This document shows, piece by piece, positions 25,343 through 32,228 of a stretch of 40,283 bases of DNA; the first letter of the stretch is position 1; each line of letters begins with the position of its first letter. The notes beneath the pieces were generated by a model. It saw nothing but the letters and a program-made list of their open reading frames with translations. It made no database searches and had not been told where the DNA came from. This DNA is from a virus. The stretch lies in IMG/VR virus record IMGVR_UViG_3300036832_000938, positions 1 through 40,283 of that record. One strand, given 5' to 3'. The position numbers and the translations under genes were made by a program.

Positions 25343-25972
25343 TTACTTCTTGCCGGCCGGTGCTGCAGCAGTAGGACGCTGCTCCGGTGCTACCGGCACC
25401 AAAACCCAAGTCCAGACCTGAGTCTGGTGGAAATACGCCAAAGCCCAGAAACCCGCAGTCGGAAGTCCGGTCGGCGGCAGTTCAATCGGATGACTCGGTG
25501 AACCGGTCTGCCCTCCCGGCGGCGGTCCTGGAGGCGTCGGCCAGATGGTCGGAGGAATGGGATGCTCCACATGCGGCGGAGGAACGATGACGCCCGGAAT
25601 GGGTGGTTCCGGCCATATCGTCGGCGGGATGGGATGCGTTGGTGTGCCGGGGAAACCCGGATAGAAGATGGGGTGCGATGGATAGCCCGGCGCGCCACCT
25701 GGTTGCGGTGGACTCGGCCAGATCCCCGGAGGAATCGGATGCGTCGGAGTGCCCGGCCACCAGGGCGGATAGGCAATCGGGTGTGTCGGTACGCCGGGCT
25801 GTTGTCCCGGAGGTGTGGGCCACACGCCGGGAGGAATGGGGTGCTCGGGATGACCCGGATACCACGGTGGTTGCCCACCGGGTTGCCCGGGCGGAGGATA
25901 GACGATCGGGTGCTCGGGATGTGCGGCGGGAATGATGTATGCAAGATATCCGCCGGTAGGCACTGCGCTCAT
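25343..25972 (-). CDS. Proline-rich HPI-repeat protein, 209 aa
   Basis: From residue 15 to about 165 the protein is built of imperfect units such as P-x-HPI-x-PP, then a W-P or Y-P step, then P-x-PPG. HPI occurs repeatedly at two alternating intervals. Pro, Gly, His, Trp and Ile make up most of it. The last 45 residues form a different aromatic C-terminal part (FWALAYFHQTQVWTWVLVPV). Similar proteins occur in some soil phages. The role is unknown; an extended polyproline rod in the virion is possible. Confidence 0.7.
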   Translation of the reverse strand: MSAVPTGGYLAYIIPAAHPEHPIVYPPPGQPGGQPPWYPGHPEHPIPPGVWPTPPGQQPGVPTHPIAYPPWWPGTPTHPIPPGIWPSPPQPGGAPGYPSHPIFYPGFPGTPTHPIPPTIWPEPPIPGVIVPPPHVEHPIPPTIWPTPPGPPPGGQTGSPSHPIELPPTGLPTAGFWALAYFHQTQVWTWVLVPVAPEQRPTAAAPAGKK

Positions 25973-26021
25973 GTGTGAATTGCTCCTTAGTTGGATGGTG
26001 GGACTGCTGGCGGGCCGCTCG

Positions 26022-26600
26022 TTAGTGGTCCCGAATCACTGACTTCATCGAGTCCATTGAGCCGGACCCGTTCGAATAGCGTTTTCCATTGCCGCTACTG
26101 CCGCTCGCGGTGCCTCCGAACTTCTCCTGGTTCTTGAAGTTCTTGCCCGTCGATTCGGTGCCGCCTGATACTTTGGCTTGCGCCTTCTTCGATCCGCCTG
26201 CGACCTGCGTACCGCCGAACTTGGCTTGGTTCTTGTAATTTGTTCCTTGACCGCTCTGGGCGGCGCTGCCGGTTCCCTGGCTGTTGTTCATCCATTTGCT
26301 CCTTGTCGTCACTGGTCGACTTTTCCAGTTGTTGATGTCTTCCTGATTGGGCGTGAGCGGCGAGCGGTTGCCCGGCGCATTGAGGTCCTGCGTCACGCCC
26401 GGATTCAGCACGCGATTCGCTTTCGCTTTGATCGTGGCTGCAGTGGCGGCTGCGAGCTTACCCTTCTTCACCATCTGCGTGGCGCGTGCCTTGGCGTTCA
26501 CCGCATGGCTCTTATCGGGCATCGGGTACTTCCTTGCTCCGGGCAGCCCGAAGGTGCTCGACTTCAGCCGGTTGCGCGTATCAGTCGAAAGTTCAGCCAT
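26022..26600 (-). CDS. DUF6582-like N-terminus fused to low-complexity tail, 192 aa
   Basis: Residues 1-70 contain FGLPGARKYPMPDKSHAVNAKARAT, a signature of small DUF6582-like phage proteins. The second half is a Gly/Ser/Asn/Lys low-complexity sequence with two similar boxes (NYKNQAKFGGT and NFKNQEKFGGT). An AAGGAG site lies 7 bases before an in-frame internal ATG (26289, MNNSQGTG), so the tail may also be made alone. Function unknown. Confidence 0.65.
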   Translation of the reverse strand: MAELSTDTRNRLKSSTFGLPGARKYPMPDKSHAVNAKARATQMVKKGKLAAATAATIKAKANRVLNPGVTQDLNAPGNRSPLTPNQEDINNWKSRPVTTRSKWMNNSQGTGSAAQSGQGTNYKNQAKFGGTQVAGGSKKAQAKVSGGTESTGKNFKNQEKFGGTASGSSGNGKRYSNGSGSMDSMKSVIRDH

Positions 26601-26612
26601 CGTGTGTCTCCT

Positions 26613-26837
26613 TTAGCTTTTGGGTAGTCGACGCTGCAGCGACTGCGGCTCGAGTTCGTTCATCTTGTCTGAGATCAGGTCGACGAGCTCACGCTCGCGT
26701 TCCGTCAGCTTCCACGGTTCGCCGCGGAGAACCAGCATGAGCAGCCCGCCGCCGGCGCACTCATGCCGTGCCAGCAGATGCCAGCGCCAACCCCACAGAC
26801 CGACTGGCGCCAGCAGCAGGAACAGCCGCCGCTTCAT
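26613..26837 (-). CDS. Small protein with N-terminal hydrophobic segment, 74 aa
   Basis: It has a basic start (MKRR), a hydrophobic stretch (LFLLLAPVGLWGW) and then a polar helical C-terminus (LTERERELVDLISDKMNEL). It might be membrane-anchored. Its start overlaps the stop of the next upstream gene (ATGA at 26834-26837). I do not recognise it. Confidence 0.55.
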   Translation of the reverse strand: MKRRLFLLLAPVGLWGWRWHLLARHECAGGGLLMLVLRGEPWKLTERERELVDLISDKMNELEPQSLQRRLPKS

Positions 26838-27097
26838 TCACCGCCTTGTTTGATGGCATCCTTGATCGCTTCTTTCGCTTCGTCCGAGCCGGGTTTCGGC
26901 TCTTCCGGCTCCGGCTTCCAGGCCTCGCGCAGCGCCTGGCTCATGCGCAGCGTCTGTTCGAAGTTCTCGCGTGCCTTCTGATCGAAGGCATCGATCTCGG
27001 CTTCCGTGAGCTTCTCTTGTACTTTCCCTGTTTCGGGCATAGGTTTTAAATTGGCTCGGGCCGGATGCCAGCGAAACGATTCGCCCTTCTGGCTCAT
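26834..27097 (-). CDS. Small acidic helical protein, 87 aa
   Basis: This hydrophilic protein has a helical core (TEAEIDAFDQKARENFEQTLRMSQALREAW) and a Pro/Glu-rich second half. No known family. It overlaps its neighbours on both sides by ATGA junctions, so it is part of one translational chain from the terminase. A structural or packaging accessory role is only inferred from position. Confidence 0.6.
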   Translation of the reverse strand: MSQKGESFRWHPARANLKPMPETGKVQEKLTEAEIDAFDQKARENFEQTLRMSQALREAWKPEPEEPKPGSDEAKEAIKDAIKQGGE

Positions 27098-27186
27098 CCC
27101 AAGAACCAGACCAGCAGCAACAGCGCGGCCAGCGCAAAGCCCAGGAAGACCAGCAGGCTGATTGCGGCGGTGTGCGATTCCTCCAT
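27094..27186 (-). CDS. Mini membrane protein, 30 aa
   Basis: The TAATG junction with the terminase nuclease half and the ATGA junction with the next gene fix this small ORF. The product begins MEESHTAAISLL and is almost all one hydrophobic helix ending LLVWFLG. No family can be named for such a short protein. Confidence 0.6.
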   Translation of the reverse strand: MEESHTAAISLLVFLGFALAALLLLVWFLG

Positions 27187-27908
27187 TAGCCCCAGGCCCA
27201 ACCGTTCGCGCGCCCGTTAGTCGGCAGCTTGGGTAGCATCTTGACCTTCGCGATGCGTGGCCCGGTCATCGACACGTAGCGCATCGCGTCCGGCAGGTGG
27301 TCGCCTTCCTTCACGATGCGCCCGTTATCGTCGCGATGGTAGAAGCGCATGTCCTCGAGCAGCTTCGTGCAAGTGCGGAAGATCTTCATGTTGCCCGAGG
27401 CCAGCCGCTGGTAGACACGCAGCACGCCGGCATCCACGCTGTTATCGGCCAGCGCCATCTTTAACCCGAGTGAGTCGTATTCGTGCAGCAGTGAGCGCCC
27501 ATCGACCTGTGAGCGCTGCTTGGCCGCGGGATCGCAACAGCCCGGTATCCAGTCACCCGCAGCCTGTATGGCCGAGACGTGCACATCCGGCGGCGCCTGC
27601 TCACGCAGATACTCGCGGTAGATCCAGTCCTGGTCGTTCTCACGGTCCCAGCACCACCACACGCAGGCGGTCCAGTTCCAGCCAACGTCGAGACCATACG
27701 ACCGCGGGAAGTGCGCCGGGATCGGAAACGGGTCGCAAGTGTAATTGCCTTGCGCCAGCGGATAGACGGCGCCGCGGCCGAGCGATGGAATGCCGAGTGT
27801 GCGCGCTTCGATCTCATGCGGCAGATAGCTGTGCAGCAGATCCTGCTTGGCTTGCTCGGAGAGATGAGGGCTGTCATCCCAAGTGGCGGTGACGAGTGCG
27901 CGGCTCAT
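27186..27908 (-). CDS. terL: Large terminase, C-terminal nuclease half, 240 aa
   Basis: The sequence begins near TATWDDSPHL, which in intact large terminases follows the ATPase domain. YGLDVGW (Asp74), CCDPAAK (Asp126) and GDHLPDAMRY (Asp203, Asp207) supply the acidic residues of the RNase H-like nuclease that cuts DNA at headful. The ATPase half is a separate gene at 28257-28985 in the same reading frame (codon phase identical). About 350 bases with four in-frame stops lie between. I start it at ATG 27908; a TTG at 27914 is also in frame. No good SD is seen. It is either a working two-piece enzyme or an inactivated gene. Confidence 0.8.
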   Translation of the reverse strand: MSRALVTATWDDSPHLSEQAKQDLLHSYLPHEIEARTLGIPSLGRGAVYPLAQGNYTCDPFPIPAHFPRSYGLDVGWNWTACVWWCWDRENDQDWIYREYLREQAPPDVHVSAIQAAGDWIPGCCDPAAKQRSQVDGRSLLHEYDSLGLKMALADNSVDAGVLRVYQRLASGNMKIFRTCTKLLEDMRFYHRDDNGRIVKEGDHLPDAMRYVSMTGPRIAKVKMLPKLPTNGRANGWAWG

Positions 27909-27922
27909 ATACAATACCCACG

Positions 27923-28282
27923 GTGCCGAAACGATTGCCGCTGCATGAGCTTGAGTGGCATGCGCGGTGCGTAATCTACGTCTACAAGGTGTTCATCGAG
28001 CAGTACCAGGAATGGGTTGCGGAAGGCGGCGGTGCGACAACCGAGGCCGAGTTGTTGGATCATTGCCGGAGGTTCCTAGCGAGCCTGATCCACGAACAAT
28101 GGGTTAATCATGGTCGCTTTCATGGCGTGCCGTATCCGTTTGACCGATACGGCCATCTACGCACTGAGTTGGGACTGGCATATGCAGGTTCAGAGACTTG
28201 GGATGCGGCCGAGAAACTCACGGAACAAATAAAGAGTCACTTGAACCCCCACCCACTCACGCCCGCACCGCCTTGTCCATGA
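27923..28282 (+). CDS. Orphan plus-strand ORF inside the split terminase, about 119 aa
   Basis: The predicted protein (from GTG 27923; the frame opens at GTG 27896) has a helical N-terminus (LPLHELEWHARCVIYVYKVFIEQYQEW). It continues with ELLDHCRRFLASLIHEQW and ends WDAAEKLTEQIK plus a Pro-rich tail. The amino-acid balance looks like a real protein, and I know no homologue. It is antisense to the interval between terminase halves and overlaps the stop of the ATPase half by 26 bases. A TATACAAT at 27909-27916 could be a -10. No SD is evident. It may be a moron or selfish gene. Confidence 0.5.
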   Translation: MPKRLPLHELEWHARCVIYVYKVFIEQYQEWVAEGGGATTEAELLDHCRRFLASLIHEQWVNHGRFHGVPYPFDRYGHLRTELGLAYAGSETWDAAEKLTEQIKSHLNPHPLTPAPPCP

Positions 28283-28985
28283 ACTCGCGGATCACAGGCG
28301 TCACGCCGTTGATCGGAGTGAACGTCATCAGCAGATGCCCTTCGGTCGTCATCAGGCGCGTCAGTGACTCGCTGTACACGCTGGCAGGGAAGTTCTCATC
28401 GAGCCAGATCAGATCTTCTTCGGTGCCCTGGAACGCCTCTGCTCCCTGCTCGAAGGAGCGCAGCTTGAGGATGCTGGTGCCGCCGCTAATGTGCCGGATG
28501 GTCACCTCTTCGTAGGCATTCTCGGCGCCGCGGCGGGGTGTAGGGCGGATGATCGCATCGCGTGGCACCATACCCGTGCCGAGCCCAATCGCTTCGGTTA
28601 AGGTATCGCCGGGCTGGCGTGTGAGCTTGCCGAAGAGCTTGGTCTGCAGGATGTCTCGCGTGGTGAGGTTGGTGTCGCCGGCGACGATTGCCGAGATCGG
28701 TCGATCGAAGCGCTTGCCTTCCCACCAGGGCGCGTACTGCTCGTAGCGTCCGGTCGCGTGCAGCGTGCTCTCAAAGCAGCCGCAGGTGGTCTTGCCGGTG
28801 CGGTTGCCGGCCATCAGCATACGCTCTCTGTACTTCGCGCCGAGCGCGTAGAACAGCAGGTGCTTGGGATAGTGCTCGCGGCCGAGTGGGCCCGCAGCGG
28901 GATAGTAACTTGCGATCTTGGTTTGCTTGCGGTATTTGTGCTCTGCGCGTAGCAGGTCCTCGTACTCTTCGAGCAGTGCATTCAT
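28257..28985 (-). CDS. terL: Large terminase, N-terminal ATPase half, 242 aa
   Basis: GNRTGKTT at residues 60-67 is the Walker A loop. DLIWLDEN at 191-198 is Walker B with the catalytic Glu. LLMTFTP at 218-224 is the coupling motif III. The ORF stops 18 residues after motif III, where intact proteins continue into the nuclease domain. The start overlaps the stop of the small terminase gene (ATGA at 28982-28985). The domain would drive DNA translocation through the portal. See the nuclease half at 27186-27908. Confidence 0.85.
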   Translation of the reverse strand: MNALLEEYEDLLRAEHKYRKQTKIASYYPAAGPLGREHYPKHLLFYALGAKYRERMLMAGNRTGKTTCGCFESTLHATGRYEQYAPWWEGKRFDRPISAIVAGDTNLTTRDILQTKLFGKLTRQPGDTLTEAIGLGTGMVPRDAIIRPTPRRGAENAYEEVTIRHISGGTSILKLRSFEQGAEAFQGTEEDLIWLDENFPASVYSESLTRLMTTEGHLLMTFTPINGVTPVIREFMDKAVRA

Positions 28986-29374
28986 TGCACCGTGCCTTCC
29001 GCAGCAAATAACTCCGCGTGAAGCTGCAGAATGCGAGCGCGGCGCTCATCGGACGTCAACCGATCGGCCGGCGTGACATCCTCGAGCTTATGCACGGCGC
29101 CTAAGCCGGAGCGGTCCAGTACGTCCTTGGCGGCATTCAGCGCGAGCTCGGGACGCTTGTCGTTCTTCAGTGTTTTCGCCAGGACCGCAATGGACGGGTC
29201 CACTAAGCCGGAGAGCCGCAACGCCGCCGCCGCCTTCACTTGCGGGGCCGATCCACCATGCGTGATGCATACTTCGCCACCGTGAATCGCCCATTGTTTG
29301 CACTGAACACCAGTACGACTGCTCTTGGCTTTGCAGCGCTTTTTACCCATCACGTTGTCAGCCGATGGGTTCAT
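28982..29374 (-). CDS. Small terminase-like protein with Cys/HGG zinc-knuckle start, 130 aa
   Basis: The N-terminal CKAKSSRTGVQCKQWAIHGG, then CITHGGSAPQVKAAAALRL, is the Cys-rich HGG module seen at the start of many phage small terminases and terminase-linked proteins. The remainder is helical (LELALNAAKDVLDRSGLG, then DERRARILQLHAELFA). It sits directly before the ATPase half. It should choose the packaging site. The start at 29374 is supported by an ATGA overlap with the 29371-29658 gene. The longer frame to 29974 re-reads that gene. Confidence 0.75.
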   Translation of the reverse strand: MNPSADNVMGKKRCKAKSSRTGVQCKQWAIHGGEVCITHGGSAPQVKAAAALRLSGLVDPSIAVLAKTLKNDKRPELALNAAKDVLDRSGLGAVHKLEDVTPADRLTSDERRARILQLHAELFAAEGTVQ

Positions 29375-29658
29375 ACTTCGGTCTTGCGCCCGGTGATCAG
29401 CCGCACGGGTTGGATGCACGGCAGGCGTGCAATTTCCGCCAGCCGCAGCACGCCGCGCGCATCGTAACCAGCGGCAGTCTGGGTGCGGGCCAAGCGGGAT
29501 GCACTCTGATGGCGATGGTCGTGTTCGACGAAGCGGATGGCGCACGAGCCGGCCCATTCGGCACGGCCCTGCTTGACGTAACGGCAGGCATGGGAGTAGC
29601 CCAGGTGCGAGGCACGGCCAGGAGCGGGATTGAGAATCTGAATAAACACTGCGGGCAT
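29371..29658 (-). CDS. Conserved small phage protein, 95 aa
   Basis: The segment YSHACRYVKQGRAEWAGSCAIRFVEHDHRHQSA looks like a conserved module of small phage proteins. The function is unknown. I take the ATG at 29658 because a perfect hairpin (29675-29692) lies just upstream and looks like untranslated leader. In-frame ATG 29748 or TTG 29763 are alternatives. The stop overlaps the small terminase start. Confidence 0.6.
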   Translation of the reverse strand: MPAVFIQILNPAPGRASHLGYSHACRYVKQGRAEWAGSCAIRFVEHDHRHQSASRLARTQTAAGYDARGVLRLAEIARLPCIQPVRLITGRKTEV

Positions 29659-29674
29659 GAGGCCCAGGTGGGAT

Positions 29675-29692
29675 ACCGGAAGCTTTTCCGGT
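29675..29692 (-). promoter_or_regulatory. Perfect hairpin upstream of the 29371-29658 gene
   Basis: ACCGGAA and TTCCGGT form a perfect 7-bp stem with a 4-base loop, 17 bases before the ATG on the transcribed strand. No T-run follows. It may control translation or stabilise the terminase transcript, or bind a dimeric protein as DNA. Confidence 0.4.
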
Positions 29693-29772
29693 AAGGTCCG
29701 TGCAGAGTTTATGCGGCTCACGGTCGCCGCCTGAATTATCAACAGCATACCCGAAATTGCCAAGAAAAGAAA

Positions 29773-30006
29773 TCACGCTGCTTTCTTCCTGCGCCGATAC
29801 AGCTTGCGCTGCGGTTTGAGCAATAGCTGCCAGAGAGCGAAGGCCTCGAGGTACGCAGCCCGTGACAGGCAGAAGTCCCGATAGGCCCCGTGATTGTTCC
29901 ACAGCGTGACCCGATACGCATCGCCGTTGCGCGCATCGGGATAGCAACCGAGCCAACCGTCGATCGCGCGGCAATGCTCGAGCGAAGCACGCAGGTCGGA
30001 GGTCAT
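29773..30006 (-). CDS. Hypothetical protein, 77 aa
   Basis: It has a polar N-terminal helix, a central aromatic part (WLGCYPDARNGDAYRVTLWNNHG), and a basic end (LLKPQRKLYRRRKKAA) suited to nucleic-acid contact. ATG at 30006 overlaps the stop of the 32-residue mini protein (ATGA). The longer open frame to 30183 runs over that mini gene and is not preferred. Not recognised. Confidence 0.6.
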   Translation of the reverse strand: MTSDLRASLEHCRAIDGWLGCYPDARNGDAYRVTLWNNHGAYRDFCLSRAAYLEAFALWQLLLKPQRKLYRRRKKAA

Positions 30007-30101
30007 GGCTCCAACCCCACCACCAGCCGAATCGCCCAAGCGTAGAGCGCCAGAACCAGCAAAGCGAACAGCCACTCGCCGATCGTGCGCATTCGTTTCA
30101 T
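30003..30101 (-). CDS. Mini membrane protein, 32 aa
   Basis: ATGA overlaps on both sides define it. The product begins MKRMRTIGEW, followed by a hydrophobic helix (LFALLVLALYAWAI) and a short end. Basic start and single helix suggest an inner-membrane protein with the N-terminus inside. Function unknown. Confidence 0.6.
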   Translation of the reverse strand: MKRMRTIGEWLFALLVLALYAWAIRLVVGLEP

Positions 30102-30403
30102 CCCAGCACGTCCGGGTGGCCGGCCGGCAAGAGCGCGATGACCCGCGGCGTGGGCAGCTCTGCGAATTGCTTCGACGGAGCATGCTCCCAGAGCCGAACC
30201 AGAAGCTCGGCGCGCTCGGCGGACGTGTGCCCTTGCGCCACTGCTTCGGCCAGCGTGAGCGGCCCGGTGTAATCGCAGATCGCCGCGTATTTTTGCTTGA
30301 ATGCCGGCTTCGCGGTCACCACCATCCGCGGGATACCGATCGCGACCTCGGGATGAGCTCCCCGGACCAGAGCTTGCAAGGCCTCAGGCGCTTGTCGCTG
30401 CAT
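30098..30403 (-). CDS. Hypothetical protein, 101 aa
   Basis: This mixed alpha/beta sequence has no catalytic or zinc motif (AIGIPRMVVTAKPAFKQKYAAICDYTG; ERAELLVRLWEHAPSKQF). It overlaps the end of the replication-initiator-like gene by 20 bases and the mini membrane gene by four. I do not recognise it. Confidence 0.6.
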   Translation of the reverse strand: MQRQAPEALQALVRGAHPEVAIGIPRMVVTAKPAFKQKYAAICDYTGPLTLAEAVAQGHTSAERAELLVRLWEHAPSKQFAELPTPRVIALLPAGHPDVLG

Positions 30404-31382
30404 GTGATTTCTCCTTGGGGTTTTTCATCACAGTTTCCGGCCGTTTGCGCTCGGGCTTGCCGCGGCAGCGCGGGCAAGGAACAAACTGCCGCTCGCGCGG
30501 TAAGTCGAGCCAGGCGCTGGTGGGCTGGCCATCGAACTCGGGGTTCAAAATTTCACCGGATGCGCCGCAGTCCGGGCACACGTCTCCTCGGGCACCTGGA
30601 GCGCGGGCCCCATTCGCCGTAGCGAAATACGCCGCCACGGTCTTGGGCCATAGCCCCGCCCCTCGCTGGTTTTCCCGATACGTCGAGCGCAGCGCATGGC
30701 AGAGCTCCGCATCGGTGACATCGGGTTTGCGCGCCAGCGCTTCGCGGACGATGCGCTGCACCATTTCGCCGTCCGTTCCGGGAAACGTCTGCCGGATTAG
30801 GCGCTCGGCTTTCGGGAAGCGTTCGGGTTCTTGCGGCGCCGCGGCGGCGACGGCCTCCGGTTCGACGACGGGCGCCTCTACGATCGTCACGTTAGCCGCA
30901 GCCGCAGTTCTACTCTGACTTCTGACTTCTGACTTCTGACTTCTGACGCGCGCGTCAGAGGGTTGCTTGGGGTTTGCTTCCGCTTTGCTTGGCGTTTGCT
31001 TGGGTTTTGCTTGCGAACCGCCTTTGCTTCCAGCATCCGCACGCTTCTCGCTCAGGTCCGTAGCACGCGCCATGCGGCGACAGTAAATGATTGAATCGTC
31101 AGTCTTTGAGTAGGTTCCGGCCTCGTCCATTTCCGCCCAGGCCGCATTCACGCGGGCCTCGGAAATTTGCAGCGCGTTTGCTAGCTGTTTGCTTGTCATT
31201 TGCCGGCCACTTGCCGTCACTAAATAGCCGCGCCGGCTCGAATCGTGCATCAAAAACAGCATGAAAATCCAGACCGCGCGCGCTTCAAACGAGAGCACCT
31301 GCACACAGGGATCTTTCATAAAATCCCCTGGGAAAAATTTGATGAACGGTCCTTCGCGCTCTTCTGACTCCATCCTGCTCAC
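30384..31382 (-). CDS. Replication initiator-like protein with winged-helix N-terminus and zinc ribbon, 332 aa
   Basis: Residues 12-110 (FIKFFPGDFMKDPCVQVLSFEARAVWIFML, then MTSKQLANALQ) fit the DUF1376 or phage replisome-organiser winged-helix type. A Lys/Gln/Ser-rich linker at 120-165 contains an RSQKSEV repeat made by 7-base tandem DNA repeats. A helical domain follows, then CPDCG near residue 267 and CPRCRG near 305, a four-Cys zinc ribbon. Such proteins melt or mark the origin and recruit host helicase. No helicase or polymerase is nearby, so host replication proteins would be needed. Confidence 0.65.
   Translation of the reverse strand: MSRMESEEREGPFIKFFPGDFMKDPCVQVLSFEARAVWIFMLFLMHDSSRRGYLVTASGRQMTSKQLANALQISEARVNAAWAEMDEAGTYSKTDDSIIYCRRMARATDLSEKRADAGSKGGSQAKPKQTPSKAEANPKQPSDARVRSQKSEVRSQSRTAAAANVTIVEAPVVEPEAVAAAAPQEPERFPKAERLIRQTFPGTDGEMVQRIVREALARKPDVTDAELCHALRSTYRENQRGAGLWPKTVAAYFATANGARAPGARGDVCPDCGASGEILNPEFDGQPTSAWLDLPRERQFVPCPRCRGKPERKRPETVMKNPKEKSHAATSA
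30914..30947. repeat. 7-bp tandem repeat inside the replication gene
   Basis: TCTGACT is repeated 4.9 times in 34 bases. As 7 is not a multiple of 3, gain or loss of one unit would shift the frame of the gene at 30384-31382 and remove its helical and zinc-ribbon parts. Confidence 0.9.
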
Positions 31383-31771
31383 CTCGTAATTAGCTCCCGC
31401 TGTGTCTTCACTGCCGAACCAGGCCGATCGAAGGCAGCGGCGTAAAACGCTCTAAAACTGTCGTAGTCATCGACCGTGACCACCGCGGCGCCATCGCGGC
31501 GCTCACGTGCATGCCACAGCTCCTGGTGGCGCGCGAGCTTGCCTCGCTTCGGCCGCTTAAACTCGAGCCACATCGCTAGCGCATCGAACCCGCCGCGGTA
31601 GTACAGCGCCAAGAAATCCGGCATGCCCGTCTCTCCGAACTGGGTCCAGCGGCCGCGGGAATCTTTCTGCTTGGTGACGTTATTGCGGATTAACCGCCAA
31701 CCGGCAGCCTGCAGGAAATCGCAGACCAGGCGCGACACGTGGCGCTCGAGCAGTGGCGGCAATCCGTTCAT
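31379..31771 (-). CDS. VRR-NUC-type nuclease, 130 aa
   Basis: GETGMPDFLALY supplies the catalytic Asp, and AMWLEFKRPKRGKLARHQELWHAR supplies the E-x-K pair and the Gln motif of the PD-(D/E)XK VRR-NUC family. VVTVDDYDSF closes the fold. Size matches stand-alone phage VRR-NUC proteins, thought to cut branched DNA during recombination or packaging. I start at ATG 31771, five bases after the upstream stop. Its stop overlaps the replication gene start (ATGA). Confidence 0.8.
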   Translation of the reverse strand: MNGLPPLLERHVSRLVCDFLQAAGWRLIRNNVTKQKDSRGRWTQFGETGMPDFLALYYRGGFDALAMWLEFKRPKRGKLARHQELWHARERRDGAAVVTVDDYDSFRAFYAAAFDRPGSAVKTQRELITR

Positions 31772-31775
31772 CGGA

Positions 31776-32228
31776 CTAATCGTCAAATGCGGCTTCCGCC
31801 ACTTCCACAACTGCGTATTGCGGCGGGCCGTCGCCGTAGCGCCGCCAGCAGTCGCTCGCAATACGGTTCCCTACTCCTACGTTGTCTCCGCCCCGATCGA
31901 TATAGGCTCTGTTGTTGAGGTAATAATCAGGTTTTTCCCAGAACTCGATTTGCCGCCAGATAGGAGCCTTCGCCTCTTCGTCGCGCTCCGTTGTCTGGCC
32001 CGCAAAGGGAAGGCCATTCCCCATGATGGCGCCGAGGGCCGCGCGCACTTCGTTTCGGCAACCGCCCGTGGCCTTGGCGCGCATCTCAGCTGCCGTCCAT
32101 AGTTCCTGATCGATGCAGTACTCGGTATGTGCCGCTACGGTCGTGCCAGCAACAAACAACTCCCGAATACGCTCCGCGCGTGCAGAGTAATCACCGGCAT
32201 AGGCATTGTCGCCAAATTTGGGCTTCAT
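31776..32228 (-). CDS. Hypothetical protein, 150 aa
   Basis: The N-terminal part is charged and helical (YSARAERIRELFVAGTTVAAHTEY; EMRAKATGGCRNEVRAALG). The end is acidic (VVEVAEAAFDD). No motif is recognised. The start overlaps the stop of the ParB-like gene (ATGA), and the VRR-NUC gene follows, so a DNA-metabolism setting is likely. Confidence 0.6.
   Translation of the reverse strand: MKPKFGDNAYAGDYSARAERIRELFVAGTTVAAHTEYCIDQELWTAAEMRAKATGGCRNEVRAALGAIMGNGLPFAGQTTERDEEAKAPIWRQIEFWEKPDYYLNNRAYIDRGGDNVGVGNRIASDCWRRYGDGPPQYAVVEVAEAAFDD

Noticed and set aside
27909-28256. Group I intron in the terminase
   Set aside because: I could not identify convincing intron core pairings by eye, and the segment reads as plus-strand coding sequence. 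Left open as a test rather than called.
29375-29974. 330-codon version of the small terminase
   Set aside because: The upstream 200 codons overlap the gene at 29371-29658 in another frame and look like a shadow. The ATGA junction supports the start at 29374.
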